Below are positions 12,860-23,446 of a DNA stretch of 64,000 bases, piece after piece. Positions within the stretch are counted from its first letter, which is position 1; every line of letters begins with the position of its first letter. The position numbers were made by a program, and so were the translations under genes. The notes below the pieces were generated by a model. That model was not told where the DNA came from. It saw nothing but the letters and a program-made list of their open reading frames with translations, and did not search any database. This DNA comes from Andrena cerasifolii (Eukaryota > Arthropoda > Insecta > Hymenoptera > Andrenidae), in contig NC_135123.1 in the NCBI RefSeq assembly GCF_050908995.1, positions 16,864,001 to 16,928,000 on the forward strand, in the 5' to 3' direction.

Positions 12860-14475
12860 TGTTTTTCGGTCCTCTAAAGCATGTCCGAAAACCAAAACAA
12901 TCGGAGGTGAAGACCTACAAATCTCTTCTTGTCAGAGGCGTTAAGGATCTGAGCCCCTGCTGCTTTTACGAAGTCGCTATATTTCGGCGAGGCACTGCAC
13001 ATAGGCTGTATTTGTGTCTTGCAGAGATGCAGGGAATAGCCTGGAACCCATTCAAGCGGTGTATAAAGTGACATTCATTTTGGGGCCCTAAATTACTAAT
13101 GCCCAAAAAGTGTTACGAGCAAGTCCCTGAGTAATTGACATTAAGGTCCTGTTAAGTTTGATCCTCGCTACTTTTACGATGTAGTGACTGAACAGGTACC
13201 ATGGAATTGGCGTGTAAAGGGATATTCTCTGAGGTAGAAGCCAATAAATGTGTACTTCGTCACTCGTTATAGGGCTACACTGAGTTGGCCATATTTCAAA
13301 GTGCCTTGCGGCCTAAGTAAGGGCGAGTCCCAAAGTTTACAGCTTTGAGGTGTTGGGAACAAGAGGTGTATAAAGCTCTCACAAAACATGCGAAACCTCA
13401 AAGCTGTAAACTTTGGGACTCCCGCAGCTTTTACGATCTCTTCTAGGTGCTACACTAATGCCCAAACGCATACCTGGGTGCTACGATTTGAAGGAAGACA
13501 CTTGATGGTCCTTTCAACTTGCTACTTTTATGGCGCGACTATATCCCCCTATGTCGGTATACTGACTGACCTGGTACCTGTTCGAGTGGTTTGTAAATTG
13601 CATTATTCATTTACTGCAGAGTTATAATTGATCATATTCCTATGCGCTGCAAGGCCCTAAAGTGTGGTGCCTTGCAGAAGCACAGTGATGGCGTAAAAGC
13701 ACCAGGCATAGGTTTCGGTATACAGCAGTATTTAAGAATGTATCGGACGTACAATATTAGAGAAAAGTATATGAAATTTGAAATACTTGAATATCTACGT
13801 CTTACGCATACTAAATCTTATTTTTACTCCTAGAAAGGTATTTTTTCACCTTATAAATGCTGTTTCAAGCATTATTTGCTAAACTTTTGCCACTGAAAAT
13901 GCCTTGAATTCGCAATTTTCTCAAGTTATAATTTATTTATTTAAAACAGTGTAGTGAAAACAATTGAAACTCGGCAGATATTTTCATCTATCCATATACT
14001 ACATGCACAAAATAAATTGAAAACATTGGTACCTACCATTTCTTCAACATTTGTTCAGCTGTTTTATCTGTCAAGATCGTCTCTTTCCATAAGAGTACGC
14101 GTAAGATCAGTGAAAATTAAAATCGTTATAACTCAGCAACAGTTTAATGAATTCGTTTAAAAATTTTGTAGCATATCAGGAAGATAAAAAAGAACAATCT
14201 CAGAAATTTTCATCAACTTGGTACCATTTTGAAGATAGGTCCGATACATCCTTAAGTTCACGGGGTACTTATGATTGTGACCAAACAAGGGCAGTCCTGT
14301 AATAGTTGAGGAAGAACACTTTTGGGTGGTTTTTATACTCGGAATATCACTTTACACGCCACTTGATTGAGTCCCAGGGTCCCATTCACTGTATCTCTGC
14401 AAGATAGAGTACCAGTGTCCAAAAAGTATGACGAATACGTGCCCCGCAGTTGAACACAGCTCCAGTAAAATAAGG
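12860..14475. repeat. Degenerate repeat block with inverted segments
   Basis: Several diverged units recur, each with a TGCTNCTTTTACGANGT core, e.g. near 12960, 13170, 13430 and 13520. They are often followed by GGTACC and GTGTAAAGNGATATTC. The segment at 13018-13078 (CTTGCAGAGATGCAG onward) is repeated in reverse complement at about 14340-14402. Inside lies a perfect 27 bp hairpin: 13325-13351 pairs with 13395-13421 around a 43 bp loop. It looks like an old, internally repetitive transposable element. No transposase is visible. Confidence 0.55.
13325..13421. repeat. Perfect 27-bp inverted repeat
   Basis: GAGTCCCAAAGTTTACAGCT and the next seven bases at 13325-13351 are exactly complementary to 13395-13421. 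The spacer is 43 bp. The perfect match inside otherwise degenerate repeats suggests recent formation or a functional hairpin. Confidence 0.85.
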
Positions 14476-15354
14476 GCCATTTTACGCGGCACACTTTTGC
14501 GTTTACTCAGTGGCTATTATTTCAATTAGAAGATTGGTTTAGTGTAGCATCTGAAATGTAATCTGCAATCTATTCTATCCCTTTTATTAAGAGTTGGAGA
14601 ATTTATTATCGTACTTTAAAATCTGACACGTATTATCACATAGTCGAAGCAGTCTCTTGTAGGAAAAATTAATCTGCTCGGTTTCTGGAATGCACAGATG
14701 CCATCTAAGCATACGGCGTCTATTAAGGTTGAAAAGTAGGCTAGCTTCGCGGCCGAAGATGATTTAATGCTCAAGTGAAAGCTCTAACAACCGATGCTGA
14801 ATGCAAACGTTGTGACATGATATACTTCCTTCCTTAATTCAAATTCTTCGAAGACCTTTGCGCGCCGACTTTTCACGTTCTCGATAACGTAATGGAAAGC
14901 TTCTAAAAGAAACCTCCTTTGTAATACCCAATCGATTTACGTAGTTCAGGGCTCTGGATAAGCAAACAAAATTTTTATTTCAATGTCCATTCAATGAATA
15001 TTATTTCTCGTGGTGGAAATAGAAATTAATAAAAACAGCTGTTTACTGAAACAATTAAACAAAAAAATACTGCTACAATTGTTAAAAATATTGTTAAAAT
15101 TCTCAAAACGAATAATAACTTTCTGAACACTAAGCGAATGATTACAACATTTTGATGGCTCCAAGTACAAGTTACAAGTGTCTTCTACCAAAGGGAAGGA
15201 GGTTTAAAGAAAAACGTTCGACGATCAGAATCCTGCTCTCCACTATATTCCAGAACAGAAGTTTCTAATACATTCGTAACATATCTTATTCGTTTAACTG
15301 ACTCTCCCCATGAATTCGGTGATTACATCCACAATGTTATCGTTCTTGTTTGCA

Positions 15355-15466
15355 GACGTTTCCGATGCGTCGAGCCTGGAGGGGAAGGTGACGAGCAGGT
15401 TTCAGACGAGAATCTTCAGGATACCTCGAACGAATCCCGCAAGAAGTCGCGTCGAATAAAACGAGA
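15355..15466 (+). other. 5' UTR exon portion of the secreted-protein gene
   Basis: A polypyrimidine tract and TTTGCAG acceptor end at 15354. From there to the ATG at 15467 the sequence has an in-frame TGA upstream of the start, so the ATG is the first usable start in this exon. This supports a spliced leader exon further upstream (candidate at 5.68 kb). Confidence 0.45.
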
Positions 15467-16549
15467 ATGGTGGCGACCAGCCAGAGACGGAGGCATCCTC
15501 GATGGAGGATGCTCTTCACCGTCGTCATTTTGTCCGTTCTGGTTAGGCACTGCGAGCAGGCGTCCACAAGAAGGTTTCTACCTTACTCCAGCTCGTCCTC
15601 CTCGTCGCCCACGCTGCCGCGAAGTTCCTCCGAGACGAGGTCGCAGAACCTAGGCTTGTCGAGCGACTTAACCTGGCAGGCCTGGATCCTCTTGGACTCC
15701 CAGCCCAGCGCCCATTCTGCCCAGGACTCCGCCAGCTTCCGTCGACGAATCACCCCGAAGAGCGTCTTCATCGCCCCCGCGCTACCAGTGCTGCCGCCGT
15801 GCGCGGAGGGCTACCACGCGGACAGTATGGCCAGATGCATGAAGGACGTCAGCATCAATAAGCAGGCGCACCTAGATTTCCTTTTGCAGAAACTGAACAA
15901 CCGATATGCTAGCAATGCTTCCGAGCCCACCCACAACAGCCAGAAGAAGTCCAGTGGGCCCTTGCAGCTCAACATCCCTCTGCTTTCTCGCTTGGATTCC
16001 CAGCCCCCCAAATTCGACTACGAGGAGACCAGGGACTCGATAAGAGAGCCGATAAGACAGTCGATTAGAGACCCGATAGTGGTCCAGCCCCAAGTCGAGG
16101 CACACACAGACAGGGATCATCAGGAATCATCGGAGACCACGATACTGGAAACAACGAATAACATCAAGCTGGAAGAGGAGCAGACCACGCCGCTTCCTAC
16201 CACTTCCGATGACCTGTTCTCTACCACCTTTGACGAAGACACTACGTCGAAAACGGACACGGTGGCCCCCACGACGGAAGACGTCGACGACGCGACCGAG
16301 GCCGTCTCCGAGGCGGTCTCCGAAGAGGTGCCCTTAGCGGAGTTGTTCGACGACGCGAACGCTAACTTCTCCGAGGCGATCCCCGTGGCGGAGTTCGTCG
16401 ACGACGCGAACGGGACCGACTACTCCGAGGTGGTCGAATACAAAATCCCCAGCGACCCGAGGGCGCTTCTGGACGCAAGGTTTAGGACTGTCAACGGTAG
16501 CGAGGATATGTTCGCGTGGAGGAACGAATCACAGCAGAGTTGGACGTAA
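15467..16549 (+). CDS. Secreted acidic Ser/Thr-rich protein, function unknown
   Basis: A single long frame of 360 residues in a GC-rich island. Residues 1-15 are basic (RRR, RWR). A hydrophobic stretch at about 16-27 (LFTVVILSVLV) then looks like a signal peptide, with likely cleavage near CEQA-S (about 32). A serine run follows at 41-47. The most conserved-looking part is residues 95-147: a hydrophobic, proline-rich lead (FIAPALPVLP), then PCAEGYHADSMARC with two cysteines at 112 and 124, and a helical HLDFLLQKLNNRY. The C-terminal half is low-complexity and acidic. It has IREPIRQSIRDPI-like repeats and a tandem repeat of the type P(L/V)AE(L/F)(F/V)DDAN, and carries several N-glycosylation sequons (NAS, NFS, NGT, NGS, NES). 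I do not recognise the family. It could be an extracellular signalling or matrix protein. The stop is at 16547-16549. Confidence 0.7.
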   Translation: MVATSQRRRHPRWRMLFTVVILSVLVRHCEQASTRRFLPYSSSSSSSPTLPRSSSETRSQNLGLSSDLTWQAWILLDSQPSAHSAQDSASFRRRITPKSVFIAPALPVLPPCAEGYHADSMARCMKDVSINKQAHLDFLLQKLNNRYASNASEPTHNSQKKSSGPLQLNIPLLSRLDSQPPKFDYEETRDSIREPIRQSIRDPIVVQPQVEAHTDRDHQESSETTILETTNNIKLEEEQTTPLPTTSDDLFSTTFDEDTTSKTDTVAPTTEDVDDATEAVSEAVSEEVPLAELFDDANANFSEAIPVAEFVDDANGTDYSEVVEYKIPSDPRALLDARFRTVNGSEDMFAWRNESQQSWT

Positions 16550-17010
16550 TCAATTAAAAGTATAATTAATTATACAATCGATCGCTTTGATTGTGATTAC
16601 GGTGTGATATCGATTAAAAAGTAATTGCAATTAAATGTAATTACAATTACAATGTAATTTCTGAACCGATTACAAATTGCTTTCTGTAACTGTTAGGTTA
16701 GTTACTACTCGGCTTAATTACAATTGTAATTTCCGAATTTAATTTCCCTGCGATTGGAAATGTAATTGTACAGAGAGATTAGGATTGCTGAATTAGTTGT
16801 AATCGTCTCGCTGAATTACAATTGTAATTGTAATTATCCTCCACAATTACTATCAACAATCTTGTAATTGTAATTGTTCTGCAAGTACATGTAGCAATTA
16901 CGATTGTGATCGAGGTCAGTATCAATTAACGATTAGAGGAGGTAATTCGTAATTGGATTAACAGTTATGTTTCAATCGTGATTGGTAATTCGTAATTAGA
17001 TTATAATTTG
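16550..17010. repeat. AATTGTAATT/AATTACAATT short-motif repeat block
   Basis: The stretch is dense in the self-complementary motifs TAATTACAATTGTAATT and TGTAATTGTAATT with irregular spacing. It starts just after the stop codon of the secreted-protein gene, so it may overlap its 3' UTR. The same motif family reappears at 19735-20610. Confidence 0.7.
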
Positions 17011-18113
17011 CCTAACTTTGAGCCATTAGGCAGTGAGCCGCGATTCTTGATGGAGGACGTTCCTTGTTGTGTCTACGTTTCGTGCACGATCAAATGATTA
17101 AGCGCGACCTTGTTGTCGCCCTTCGGTTCTTCTGTTTTCATAACAGAGGTTTTATGTGGCGACATTCCCTCGCGCAACAATACGATACTTTGAGAAGGTA
17201 CGTTTCGTATTTTCGGTCGCGCGCCAGGAGGTTTTCAATCGTCACGCATAGCAAATAGGATCGCTGAAAATAAAGAGGTTCCGTGGGAAGTCTCCTACGA
17301 GACTTCACAGCAGAATCTCGTTATTTTGCCACGGTACACTGGGTGAATCACGCTATTTGATCGAGTTGCATATCTTTTATAATCAACGATACGAAGAGAT
17401 TGTAGAAGGACAAAGTTGCACGATCAAAGGTGTTCAATGTCGCTATGGAATTAATTAGTCCAAAAACTCAAAGTGCAATATTTAATCATAGGAAAGTAGC
17501 AGCTGTGTTCAATCTTTCATAATGCCACTCCCCTTTTTTTTCCTTTTGAGTTAACATCGAATCGAAGAATATGGTTGTCAGAAAACTTTTGTGTTTTTTT
17601 TTAATTTCTTTAATGTAACCATTTTGCATAGGTATAACAGTATTTGAAAGTCAATGTTTTGCGGGGTGTTTCAAAATCTTCAGTTCAGTATATAAGATCT
17701 TTACGAATAAGACTACCACTACTGAATATTCATTTCCTTTAATGTAGTTATTTAATCAAATAACGTCAACATTTCACGAACAATGAAGAAATAATGTTCA
17801 ATGTCTGTATCTGAAATTCTTTAAGAAACGCCTACACTGGGCCGCGTAGCCTGGACCCATACTCTGTCAGACCACTAGATTAAAATATGTATCATTAAAC
17901 GATTCAATCTTCTCCTTTACTATCGTTCTCTCTTGCCGATCGCAAAAGAGGTACAACTTGATCAAGTTGCGTGACACACTGTAACACGCCTTTGGAGGAG
18001 TCCTAAGTCTGTCTTCGTTATTCCGCTCGTAAGTACCTACGTACAATGCGATCAATCAGCCCGCCTAGTCGGTTCTTCGCGACGGGGGCATCGTTTGCTA
18101 GGCGTGTCGCCAG
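17011..18113. other. Spacer without recognised gene
   Basis: Sequence between the repeat block and the reverse-strand coding remnant. No splice-supported exon or family motif is seen. Short frames exist on both strands but are not supported. Confidence 0.4.
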
Positions 18114-19735
18114 TCAGCACGAGTTCACGACTCTCGATTTATTTGGCAGAGTTCCACAGTCTCTGAATGTTCCCATCGGGAGCGATCGGCCATGAAAACG
18201 CCAAGCAACTACGTTGACGCTCCGCGTGTCCCCGATTTCGACGCGATCATAGGCCACGTCTGGGTCGGGTGGCGAATAACGCGTGGCAAGAATCGATTCT
18301 TCGAGAGTACAGACTAAATAGGATTCCTCATCAGAGCCGTCCGTGAGGATATCGAAACCGGCGGTTGCCATTCTCCACAGGGGAGGGTTCCCGTTGGAAC
18401 GACCTCTGACAGCGGAATACGCTTCTCTCCGTGCTAGAATGTGACTCGTCGTCCAGGGAATATGGGAGTCTCACCCTATAATCCCGATTGTGTGTTTTTG
18501 TTCACCTCCTGCAATAGGAACTTTACAGGCAGCTTGGGATAGATGGGGTGCCTACTATCCTGAGGGGTTTGGAAATTCGATGCACCCGAGTCGAATGTTC
18601 CGAAGGGACTGGGGCCTTTCGATTTCTTAGGGAACATGGCCTCTTTGATTGCTCGTCGATCGCGCGGATCTCAGTCCTCCTCCGCATACCGATCCCGAAA
18701 ACTGGGGTCGTACAGCGGGGACTCGGAAGATCCTCCGAGGGGTTGAGTCTCGATTTATCCCCTGTTCTGATCGTATTCTTCTTCCCTGCGAACTAGTCGA
18801 CATGGTGCCGTGAACATTTTGGGGTAGAAGATCTCTTCTGGCTCTGAATCAGACCCCTTCTCTATCTCCAACAACTCCCTCGAGTCCTCGTCGGTGTCTT
18901 CGACGCTGCTCGTGCGATTAGCAAACGCCATCTTCGTGGCGTTCCTCATTCTAGCCGTATTCACGTCCAACAGAATGGCCTCCTGTATAATACCATCACT
19001 AATACCTCGCTGGACACTTTACTCCCAGCCTCCTCATCCCTCTCCTTCTCCGTGGAATTAGTGGAACGTGTCGAAACGTCATGGAACGGATGGGAGCTGG
19101 ACGCTTCGTCTGATGTTCTTCAGGTGTATCCCTAACCCAGCATCCTGGTACTTCACTCAAGTTCCCTCCACCCTCCGTTTCTCAAGATTCCTCTGGCGAA
19201 TCTGTGGTACCGATGTAATCATCGACCACCTCCTCCTGCGTCTCGTTCACATTGATCCTCTTTACCACAATAAGTGGGAACATCGACACCACTGTGCTCG
19301 GAGATACAGATTCCGGAACGCTCGCATTGATAGCTTCTTTACCGGTGACGTTGCTGATCATAATGATCGCGCGAATGCTCGCAGCATGGCAAGTGCCGTT
19401 CTCTAACTGTGAGCCCTCTACGACTCGAGCTATCAAGTTGATGATGTAGCTGTTGACGAAGGTAGAATCAACACTGGGGATGTCTCTGTCGAGTTTAATA
19501 ACTGTGATCATCAGCTCCCGCATAACACCTTTATTGCGCGGTGGTCCCAAACTTTTGGCCGGCAGTGTATACAGTGCTGCCTCCAGAAGTGCTCGCGCCT
19601 CCTGTCTCTAAAAGAGCTCATCGGTATCCCCGCTACTTCCTTCGTAACTGCCGCGACGAGTGCGAAGTATTAGGGAGACCTGTCCCGCCTTTCTTCGGTA
19701 GACGACGCCGTGGCAGTGACGACGGGAGTTGGGCA
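18114..19735 (-). pseudogene. Decayed reverse-strand coding remnant, possible relative of the 15467 gene
   Basis: Three GC-richer frames follow one another on the minus strand (19550-19182, 18970-18755, 18371-18114) and are separated by stops and frame changes. The middle piece contains LLDVNTARMRNATKMAFANR. This resembles the C-terminus of the secreted protein at 15467 (LLDARFRTVNGSEDMFAWRN) in order and spacing. The last piece has a P-x-DP...D...VAWR pattern like the same region. The first is acidic with sequons (NVT, NAS, NET), again like the secreted protein. I infer an inverted, broken paralogue. It could instead be exons of a fast-evolving, unrecognised gene. Confidence 0.35.
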
Positions 19736-20610
19736 AAATTTAATTTAATTACCAGTTACGATTGAAATGTAATTGCTAATTCAATTATGAGTTAGCTTCT
19801 GTAATAGTTAATTGTTACCGACTTCGATTACAATTGTAATTGCCACATGTGGTTGCGGGACAATTACAATTACATAGTTGTTAATTGTAATTGTGGAGGA
19901 CAATTACCATTACATAGCTGTTAATTGTAATTGTGGAGGACAATTATAGTTATTAATTGTAACTATTTCATCATAATCAAATCTGATAGGAGATCGTACT
20001 GTTTCCTTTATGGAATTTATAGTTTGTGGTGTATTTTTTAGGCGTGTGTAGGATACGTCTATCAATTAAGGTTTGTAAATATTTTTTTCAAATGGTGAGA
20101 TCGTTTATAAGCATGAATGTATTGTCAATCGGTAAACCAAACTACAAATTACAAATTTGGGGAAAATTTGAAGAAATCCTGTAACCAATGTGCGAAACAG
20201 TAAATAGCTACATACATTTCAATAATCACAATGAACTAACTTTTCTTCAACATTTCTACTTCGCGGTTACAAAAATAAAATGAAATAATTGTCATCACAT
20301 TACTATTTTTTTTCTGCATTGTTATGTAACACAAGCAGTATCTCACATTTTAAATAGCTCATTGACAATATTACGCCACATTAATAGTATAACGCAGAAA
20401 ATAAACAACATGAAATTGTAGTTGCTCTGTACAATCACAATTGTAAATGATGGCAGTAGCAATTCACAATTACAGAAAGTAATTTGTATTTGATTTAGCA
20501 ATTACATCGCAAATGTAAGTACATTTAATTCCAATTACTTTTTAATTGAAATTACACTGTAATTGCAGTTAAAGTAATTGATTACGTAATTAATTATAGT
20601 TTTAATTGAT
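19735..20610. repeat. Second AATTGTAATT short-motif repeat block
   Basis: Dense in TAATTGTAATTGT and its complement. It includes two near-identical units, GTTAATTGTAATTGTGGAGG, at 19879 and 19919. The ends of the block carry the strongest motif density, with ordinary AT-rich sequence at about 19980-20400 between. With 16550-17010 it brackets the coding remnant. Confidence 0.7.
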
Positions 20611-22263
20611 TACGCCCAACTCCGAGTGCCGACCGTAATTTAGGGCTTGCCGCTGTCGCGTGCCGTCTCACTCATTTTCAGTCCCTCTCACTTGCCGCGG
20701 CAGAAAGTACATAAAAGGCAAGCCGAATAAACTACCAGTCTCCACAAGTGCTCGCGTCTCGGCCCTGAGGCGCGAGCGCTTTTCGAGACGAAACTGTAGT
20801 ACGGCGCAGTGGTATAGCGAACTCGTAAAACCCTGGAGTCAAGGTTACATGTTTCGGGTGTTGGGATGAATCGCTTGACAGATATATCAGGGAGATAAAG
20901 ACTTGGGTCTCTCCCAGAGCCGTACCAAGTATCACGAACCTATTCGGTTCTATTAACCACATTATATACATATATGTATAAAGTTTCATTGCATGAATCG
21001 CTATTCGAACGCGGACAACAATCTTCAAATAATACAAAAATCGATAAAAATTTGTAATTTTCCCGGTGGTAAATAAGCTATCGTTAATCAGAAACTGTTA
21101 CGTATACATATCCGTATACCACCACCTACACTGCAATGGTATGTACGGCCCTGATTCTTTGGGCCCCAATCGGTGCCGTCGCTTCAGACGACAATTTACG
21201 AGTTCGCTCATTCGCTGTACCGCCGCGTTGTACCATAAATCAGTACATACTTCTTCTATGCATCAATAGCATCTTCATCACTATGGAAAACTAGATCATC
21301 AAACATCACGGAAGCCTGGACTGTAAACACATTAATAATCAGCGAATGGAATATTCCAAAATCGTTTTTTGGCACGTAGCGTATCTCTTATTTACGTTCT
21401 ACGATCAGCCTCGATATTACCGTGCCTCGGGCACGCAAAAAGCACGTATCTTCAGCGTGATTGAGTCCAAGCTTGCACCTACATTGTATAGTGAAAACGC
21501 GTATCTATATTAGTATGAATGTTTCCGATGTGCGAGTTGATATCGTCGTTCTAAGTCGTCGCTTCGAGGATAGCCGCTCGGGGTGATCGGAATCGTCGTT
21601 ACCCCCGGTGTCGTTTAAGCTTGGTGGCCATCGTCGCGAGTCGTGTCCCTCCCCCTTTTTTACAAACGCGAGGACTTCCGGCGGGAGCACGCGATAGGAG
21701 TGCATGCAAATACGGGCGAAAGGCCCATAATCGGGGCCTCTCGAAAACGCGGAACACTCGGGATATTTTATTTAACGCGAAATTGTCTACGTGGGGCTGT
21801 CACGTACGATCCAACGAAAGAGATTACGAATCCGACCATCGCAGCCAGTACTTTTAATCGCTCTCACGTATGCTTCGATGTGATGTGTAATCTCTCTTTC
21901 TCGTGTATTGAATGTTAATTCGTGTACATATTGATTTTTATTAAGGAGAATTGTATATAAAGCGTAATTAAGCGGCGTCTTAATGTGTATTAATTGTAAC
22001 TGTATTAAATATTATTGTATTATTTATAACTAAATATATCGATGTATATTATGATTGTCGTGTTGCGTAGGAGTCTTGTTAGACCGAGAAGTGAAAGAAG
22101 CTATAAAATCGCTCGATGTTGGTCTTACACCAAAATATTCTGCTTTGTTATTATTTACAACCTCCCCAGGCATGGTACATGATTACGTTACAGATCATTC
22201 TACTCGTTAAGCACCACCCTCTCTTCTTTCTTAATGTACATAACTAGTTAATGAATCTGCACG
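20611..22263. other. Intergenic region, no gene recognised
   Basis: Contains GC-richer fragments at 20640-20870 and 21500-21860 with open frames on both strands but no motif or splice support. The AT-rich tail near 21930-22260 likely includes the 3' end of the minus-strand MRM2 transcript. Confidence 0.4.
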
Positions 22264-23001
22264 TTACATCGTACTAGCGTCTACGCTTCTTACTCCCTTG
22301 AATCCTCTGGCCAGGATGAACTTCTCCGTAGATTCCTCCCTTGTCGCCTGCGGTCTAACGCATCTAACGGATTTAAAAAACCTCGCCAAGTCCTGCTCGA
22401 CCCGTTGGGACTTCCCACCGTCCCACAGTTTGCAGACAAACGTTCCGTCCACTCTGATGACTTGCAAAGCAAACTTCACAGCGGCGTACACCAGCATTAC
22501 TATATTATCGTGGTCCAAATCCCTGACGCCAGTCGCGCTCGGTGCCATGTCCGATAAAACGACATCTGCCTTCTCGCCGTTCAAGAACTTCAGAAGCTCG
22601 TCTTGCGACTTCGCAGTGGTGAAATCCATTTTGCCCAATACGGTCGCACCTGGGATTTGGTAAAGCGGTTGTTTGTCTACGGCGAGCACAGTTCCAACGG
22701 CGTCCTCCCTTTTCCCATCCGCGTTCGTCATCTTAACAGCGACCTGGGTCCAGCTACCAGGAGCAGCTCCGCAGTCGATCACGATCTGCCCAGGCTTTAA
22801 GAACTTGAACCTCTCGTTCATCTCCAACAGTTTGAACGCGCTTCTGCACCTATAATTTTCCTGCTTCGCCTTCTCCACGTAAGGATCTCGCAACTGTCTA
22901 TCGAGCCACAACTGAGAGCTGTGCTTCTTTCCTTTCAGATTCGTTGGCGTCTCTCTGCACAGTGCTGCGTAAACGTGTAAACTCCTACGCAAACTTTTCA
23001 T
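22264..23001 (-). CDS. MRM2: Mitochondrial rRNA 2'-O-methyltransferase (FtsJ/RrmJ family)
   Basis: An intronless frame of 245 residues from the ATG at 23001. The frame is open upstream to 23070, but the only upstream start there is a GTG, so this ATG was chosen; human MRM2 is about the same length. Residues 1-16 (MKSLRRSLHVYAALCR) form a basic amphipathic leader typical of mitochondrial import. The SAM-binding motif VIDCGAAPGSWTQV is at about 74-87. The FtsJ catalytic tetrad is complete: K57 (in CRSAFK), D151 (SDMAPSATG), K191 (VCKLWDGG) and E226 (STEKF). The known family role is ribose methylation of a conserved uridine in the A-loop of the mitochondrial large-subunit rRNA. It lies head to head with WIPI3 with 445 bp between the starts. 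Confidence 0.93.
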   Translation of the reverse strand: MKSLRRSLHVYAALCRETPTNLKGKKHSSQLWLDRQLRDPYVEKAKQENYRCRSAFKLLEMNERFKFLKPGQIVIDCGAAPGSWTQVAVKMTNADGKREDAVGTVLAVDKQPLYQIPGATVLGKMDFTTAKSQDELLKFLNGEKADVVLSDMAPSATGVRDLDHDNIVMLVYAAVKFALQVIRVDGTFVCKLWDGGKSQRVEQDLARFFKSVRCVRPQATREESTEKFILARGFKGVRSVDASTM

Positions 23002-23446
23002 ACTTGATAGCGCATATAACCTACAAAAAGCAATCGGGACGAAAGCAATCTCTGTATTGGAAGCGTGCACGTCAACTGATCGAAGAGTGTCGTGACGATA
23101 TTCCCTCTGTTACAGGGTTGTCACTGTTGTCAGCATTGCGGTCGCCCGCCGGACAAAAGAATCGATATGAATAAATTGCCGACCAAATAAAATCACGGCA
23201 CTGAACGCCGCCATATATGCACTCTGATGCACTCTTTTTGTTTGCCGAGTAGTTAAAAGGCCGCGTTCCGGTTCCACTATCAACTGATTAACACGGATAG
23301 ACACGCATGCGCGGAGTGCCTGCGATGGTGACGGAACTTCGTAGTTACGAGACGTATCTCGTGCTGCTAGCCGGCGAAGATGTGATAGAATTCCACGAGT
23401 AAACCGATCGTTCGAGCGAATGTTGCGGCCAATGAAATAATTTACC
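23002..23446. promoter_or_regulatory. Bidirectional promoter between MRM2 and WIPI3
   Basis: 445 bp separate the divergent start codons. A CGCATGCGC at 23304-23312 matches the core of the palindromic NRF-1-type site (GCGCATGCGC; Ewg in insects), which is common in bidirectional and mitochondrial-gene promoters. No TATA box is obvious. Both transcripts probably initiate in this interval. Confidence 0.6.

Larger units (their letters stand above)
5774..15354 (+). other. Long intron or intergenic region
   Basis: No coding exon is supported. Contents noted: a half copy of a palindromic MITE (6185-6415), CpG-rich but motif-free sequence at 9050-9530 and 12030-12470, and a degenerate repeat block at 12860-14475. 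Open frames in this stretch overlap in several frames and show no family features. Confidence 0.4.

Noticed and set aside
20805..20880. tRNA-like A-box (GCGCAGTGGTATAGCG)
   Set aside because: No matching B-box GGTTCGANTCC at the right distance and no cloverleaf could be folded.
23002..23070. Upstream extension of MRM2 by 23 residues
   Set aside because: The only start codon there is GTG; the internal ATG at 23001 gives a typical mitochondrial leader and the usual family length.
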